Source of the DNA: Bacteroidales bacterium
GTDB taxonomy: Bacteria; Bacteroidota; Bacteroidia; Bacteroidales; UBA932
Assembly (NCBI GenBank): GCA_017614795.1
Contig: JAGABD010000013.1
Location: 1 to 7,377, forward strand
Length of the DNA: 7,377 bases
Reading direction: 5' to 3'
In this document: piece by piece, positions 4,847-7,377 of the stretch
How positions within the stretch are numbered: the stretch's first letter is position 1
Layout of the letters: each line of letters begins with the position of its first letter
Notes under the pieces: generated by a model
The model's database searches: none
The model's input: only the letters and a program-made list of their open reading frames with translations
Told to the model about the DNA's origin: nothing
Made by a program: the position numbers and the translations under genes

Positions 4847-7377
4847 ATGAAACACGCCTTCAGATTATTGGTATCGGCATTAATGGTTCTTTTTACCTTC
4901 GCATGCGGCGAGGAAATAACTCCTGAACCCACTCCGGAAAAGCCCAATCCCGGTCCTGGTCCCGGCCCGAGCGCCCAGACCTGGTCGGTCGCCGGCAGCG
5001 TGCAGAAGGGCCCGTTCACCCAGGGTACCACCATCACCATCCAGGCGCTGGACGAGAAGCTCGACCCCACTGGCAAGAACTACTCGACCAAGACCACGGA
5101 CGACGCCGGTCTGTTCGCCATCGGCAGCCAGATCGAGAGCCGCTATGTGGAGATAATCGCGACAGGATACTACTTCAATGAGATAGAAGGCAAGGTCTCG
5201 TCTTCGACCTTGACATTAAGGTCACTGTCAGATTTGAACGAAGAGGGCAAGACCAACGTTAACCTGCTCACCACCCTTGAATCCGACCGCATGCGCGAGC
5301 TGGTGAGGGGCGGAAAGACGGTAGCGGAGGCGCGCAAGCAGGCGGAGGAAGAGATTTTCGGCGTCTTCAACATCCCCAATGCCGTGGGCGATGCCGGCTT
5401 CGACAAGATGGACATCACCAGCGGCACCGACGCCGACGCCATCCTGCTGGCCATTTCGGCCTCCCTGCAGGCCGGTCGATCGGTGGGCGAGCTCTCCGAA
5501 CTCATCAGCAAGATAGCGGGCGAGGTTGCGAACACCGGCTCGCTCACGAGCGAACTTCTCCGCGGGCAGATAACGGAAAGCTGCATGTTGGTCGACGCCG
5601 ACGCGGTGCGGGCGAACCTGACCCGTCGCTACCAGGCCCTCGGCAAGGCCGACTTCGTGATTCCGCCGTTCGAGGACTATCTGGACGTGAACGGCAACGG
5701 CGTCATCGACAAGAAAGACAGCTGGATCATCCTCGGTCAGGACGATTTTGTGGTGTCGGACAAGGGCGGCTCCTTCGAGCTTACCCTTCAGTCGAACGTG
5801 GAATTCGAAGTGAGTGTCGAAGGAGGAAACTGGCTCACATGGCAGCCGGTCACAAGGGCGTACCTGGCCGACGCCACCATCGTCTTCACGGCCGAGCCGA
5901 ATGAAGAAGCCGACGCTCGCTATGCAGTGATTTCCATAAAGGACAAAGCCACAGCGCATGTGGAGAAGGCGACCGTGACTCAGAAGCAGAAAGACGCTCT
6001 CACGGTCTCGGCCGAAAGCGTGGAGCTCGAGAAGGCCGGCGGGACCTTTGACATCACCGTGGCCCATAACGCAGACGTGCAGGTGAATTATGACGACACC
6101 CCCTGGCTCTCGCTGGTGCAGACCCGCGCCATGACGACCAACATACTCACCTTCAGCGCCACGGCTAATCCGGAAGTGGCGACCCGCGTGGGCCATATCG
6201 TGCTGACTCTCGGCGAACTTTCCGAAACAGTAACCGTCTACCAGAAAGGTGGACGGACGCTGGTGCTGAGCGCAAGCGAAATAACGGTTGGCTTCGCAGG
6301 CGGCACGGTGAGCGTGCAGGCAACGGCCAACATCGACTATGAGGTCTTCGGGCCGAACGTGGCGTGGATGACCCTTCAGGACGGCGCCGGCACCCAGGCA
6401 GCCGTTACGGACAGCTACACCTGGACGGTGCAGGCCAATACTACCGGTGAAGCGAGGCAGGCCGTCATCGTCTTCAAGGACAAGGAGAGCGACCTCAGCC
6501 AGACGGTGACAGTGACGCAGGAGCAGAACCCGCTTATCGAGGGCTCCACGGAGTACAAGATAGGATGGGAAGGCGGCTCGTTCGACGTGGAGTTGGAGAC
6601 AAACTTCGACTACACAGCCAGCATCGAGCAGGAGGGCAACTGGCTGTCCATCGTCTCCACGAGGGCCATGCACTCTTCGGTCATTACGCTCATGGCTCAG
6701 GAGAATCCGAACATTGAGCCGCGTACCGCATATCTCTGGATCAGTGCTGCTGGCCAGTCATGGGGTATCACAATCACTCAGCGGGCCAACGCCCAGCAGG
6801 TGACGGTCCACGTGCCCACTCCGGGAACACTGAGCCAGGTAATCGACCAGGACGAACTGCACAAGATTGTGAACCTGAAGATTACGGGCGAACTGAATGA
6901 GGATGACCTGGAGCTACTCAAAGGTGGCGGTTACAATGCCGGAGGCCCGTTCGTTGGGCAGGAGGGCGGTATTGAATGCGACTGGCGGGTTGAGGAACTT
7001 GACCTCTCGGAAATGAGGACTACGACAGATGCTACAGGCGAGATTTTCCAGTATGTTCCTTCGTTGGTTAAGGTGAAAATGCCACTGCACGTGGAAAAAG
7101 TAAGTCCAGGTGCCTTCCGCTGCTGCCAGTCTCTGGAGACAATAGATTTCGGAACGGATTCGGATATTCTGATTATCGGAGCGAGTTTAACGGTTACCAT
7201 GCTTGGCCGGCAGATTATTACCGGTGCATTTACTGAATGTACCGCTCTCAAGTCAGTTACCCTTCCGGATAATCTGGAAGAGTTCTGGGCCGGAGCGTTC
7301 AATGACTGCACCTCGCTGCAGGAAATCATCTTCCCGGAGACCTGTAATGTCCGAACCCTCAGGAGTACCACCACTCA
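4847..7377 (+). CDS. Surface lipoprotein with four BACON-like domains and BspA-type leucine-rich repeats (partial, C-terminus off the right edge)
   Basis: ATG 4847 opens a frame of 843 codons with no stop before the edge. Residues 1-20 are a lipoprotein signal (hydrophobic core, then FTFAC with lipidated Cys20). The following GEE resembles the acidic surface-export signal of Bacteroidetes lipoproteins. A Pro/Gly linker (26-41) leads to an Ig-like region (46-130; SVAGSVQKGPFTQGTTITIQ), a helical region (about 138-275) and an EF-hand-like loop, DVNGNGVIDKKD (280-291), with Asp/Asn at positions 1, 3, 5, 9 and 12. Four BACON-like domains follow (about 300-381, 385-467, 472-560, 561-647), each ending in VTQKQ, VYQKG, VTQEQ or ITQRA; three contain a TRA-type turn before the last strands. 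From about 695 the sequence is LRR_5/BspA-like (GAFTECTALKSVTLPDNLEE, GAFNDCTSLQEIIFPET). BACON domains are linked to glycan or mucin binding and BspA repeats to adhesion, so a cell-surface binding role is inferred. No catalytic domain is visible. Confidence 0.88.
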   Translation, partial: MKHAFRLLVSALMVLFTFACGEEITPEPTPEKPNPGPGPGPSAQTWSVAGSVQKGPFTQGTTITIQALDEKLDPTGKNYSTKTTDDAGLFAIGSQIESRYVEIIATGYYFNEIEGKVSSSTLTLRSLSDLNEEGKTNVNLLTTLESDRMRELVRGGKTVAEARKQAEEEIFGVFNIPNAVGDAGFDKMDITSGTDADAILLAISASLQAGRSVGELSELISKIAGEVANTGSLTSELLRGQITESCMLVDADAVRANLTRRYQALGKADFVIPPFEDYLDVNGNGVIDKKDSWIILGQDDFVVSDKGGSFELTLQSNVEFEVSVEGGNWLTWQPVTRAYLADATIVFTAEPNEEADARYAVISIKDKATAHVEKATVTQKQKDALTVSAESVELEKAGGTFDITVAHNADVQVNYDDTPWLSLVQTRAMTTNILTFSATANPEVATRVGHIVLTLGELSETVTVYQKGGRTLVLSASEITVGFAGGTVSVQATANIDYEVFGPNVAWMTLQDGAGTQAAVTDSYTWTVQANTTGEARQAVIVFKDKESDLSQTVTVTQEQNPLIEGSTEYKIGWEGGSFDVELETNFDYTASIEQEGNWLSIVSTRAMHSSVITLMAQENPNIEPRTAYLWISAAGQSWGITITQRANAQQVTVHVPTPGTLSQVIDQDELHKIVNLKITGELNEDDLELLKGGGYNAGGPFVGQEGGIECDWRVEELDLSEMRTTTDATGEIFQYVPSLVKVKMPLHVEKVSPGAFRCCQSLETIDFGTDSDILIIGASLTVTMLGRQIITGAFTECTALKSVTLPDNLEEFWAGAFNDCTSLQEIIFPETCNVRTLRSTTT

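Noticed and set aside
5228..6673. A 481-codon open frame on the minus strand inside the lipoprotein gene
   Set aside because: The plus-strand reading has a signal peptide and four recognisable BACON-like domains. The minus-strand product is His/Arg/Val-rich with no domain, as expected from the complement of GC-rich coding DNA.

Overview
The window looks like chromosomal DNA from a GC-rich gut-type Bacteroidales bacterium (Bacteroidota). This rests on TAnnTTTG-type -7 promoter elements in front of several genes, little use of Shine-Dalgarno sites, BACON and BspA-type leucine-rich repeat domains, a lipoprotein with acidic residues just after its lipid-attached cysteine, and a compact M16-like exported protein. 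I cannot name a genus.

Layout. Positions 1-677 (minus strand) hold the N-terminal 225 residues of an exported M16-peptidase-like protein that lacks the zinc-binding motif. A short divergent promoter region (678-759) separates it from a plus-strand gene pair: an exported TPR protein (760-1692), and a U32-family protein of the RlhA/YdcP type (1692-3500) whose GTG start shares a base with the TPR stop codon (TAGTG). The 3' part of the U32 gene carries a compact repeat: two near-identical 20-base copies flanking a perfect GACCCCCC/GGGGGGTC hairpin, read through in frame. It looks like a mobile palindromic element inside a coding sequence.

Next comes a visibly AT-richer block (about 3501-4580). 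It has a 14-bp perfect palindrome overlapping a promoter, then two overlapping genes: a 187-aa protein with a RelE/HigB-like C-terminal part, and an XRE-type helix-turn-helix protein. The order and layout match HigBA-like toxin-antitoxin modules. The block ends in a hairpin terminator that contains the XRE stop codon and directly abuts the 3' end of a minus-strand tRNA-Leu(CAA). It is probably acquired DNA beside a tRNA gene, although I see no attachment-site duplication.

From 4847 to the right edge runs a large lipoprotein gene, open at its 3' end (843 codons visible). It has a Pro/Gly linker, an Ig-like domain, a helical region, one EF-hand-like loop, four BACON-like domains and a BspA-type LRR region, which fits a cell-surface adhesion or glycan-binding protein.

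The most interesting items are the in-gene palindromic repeat, the toxin with a long N-terminal extension and its operator-like palindrome, the degenerate M16 protein, and a U-U mismatch in the anticodon stem of the tRNA.
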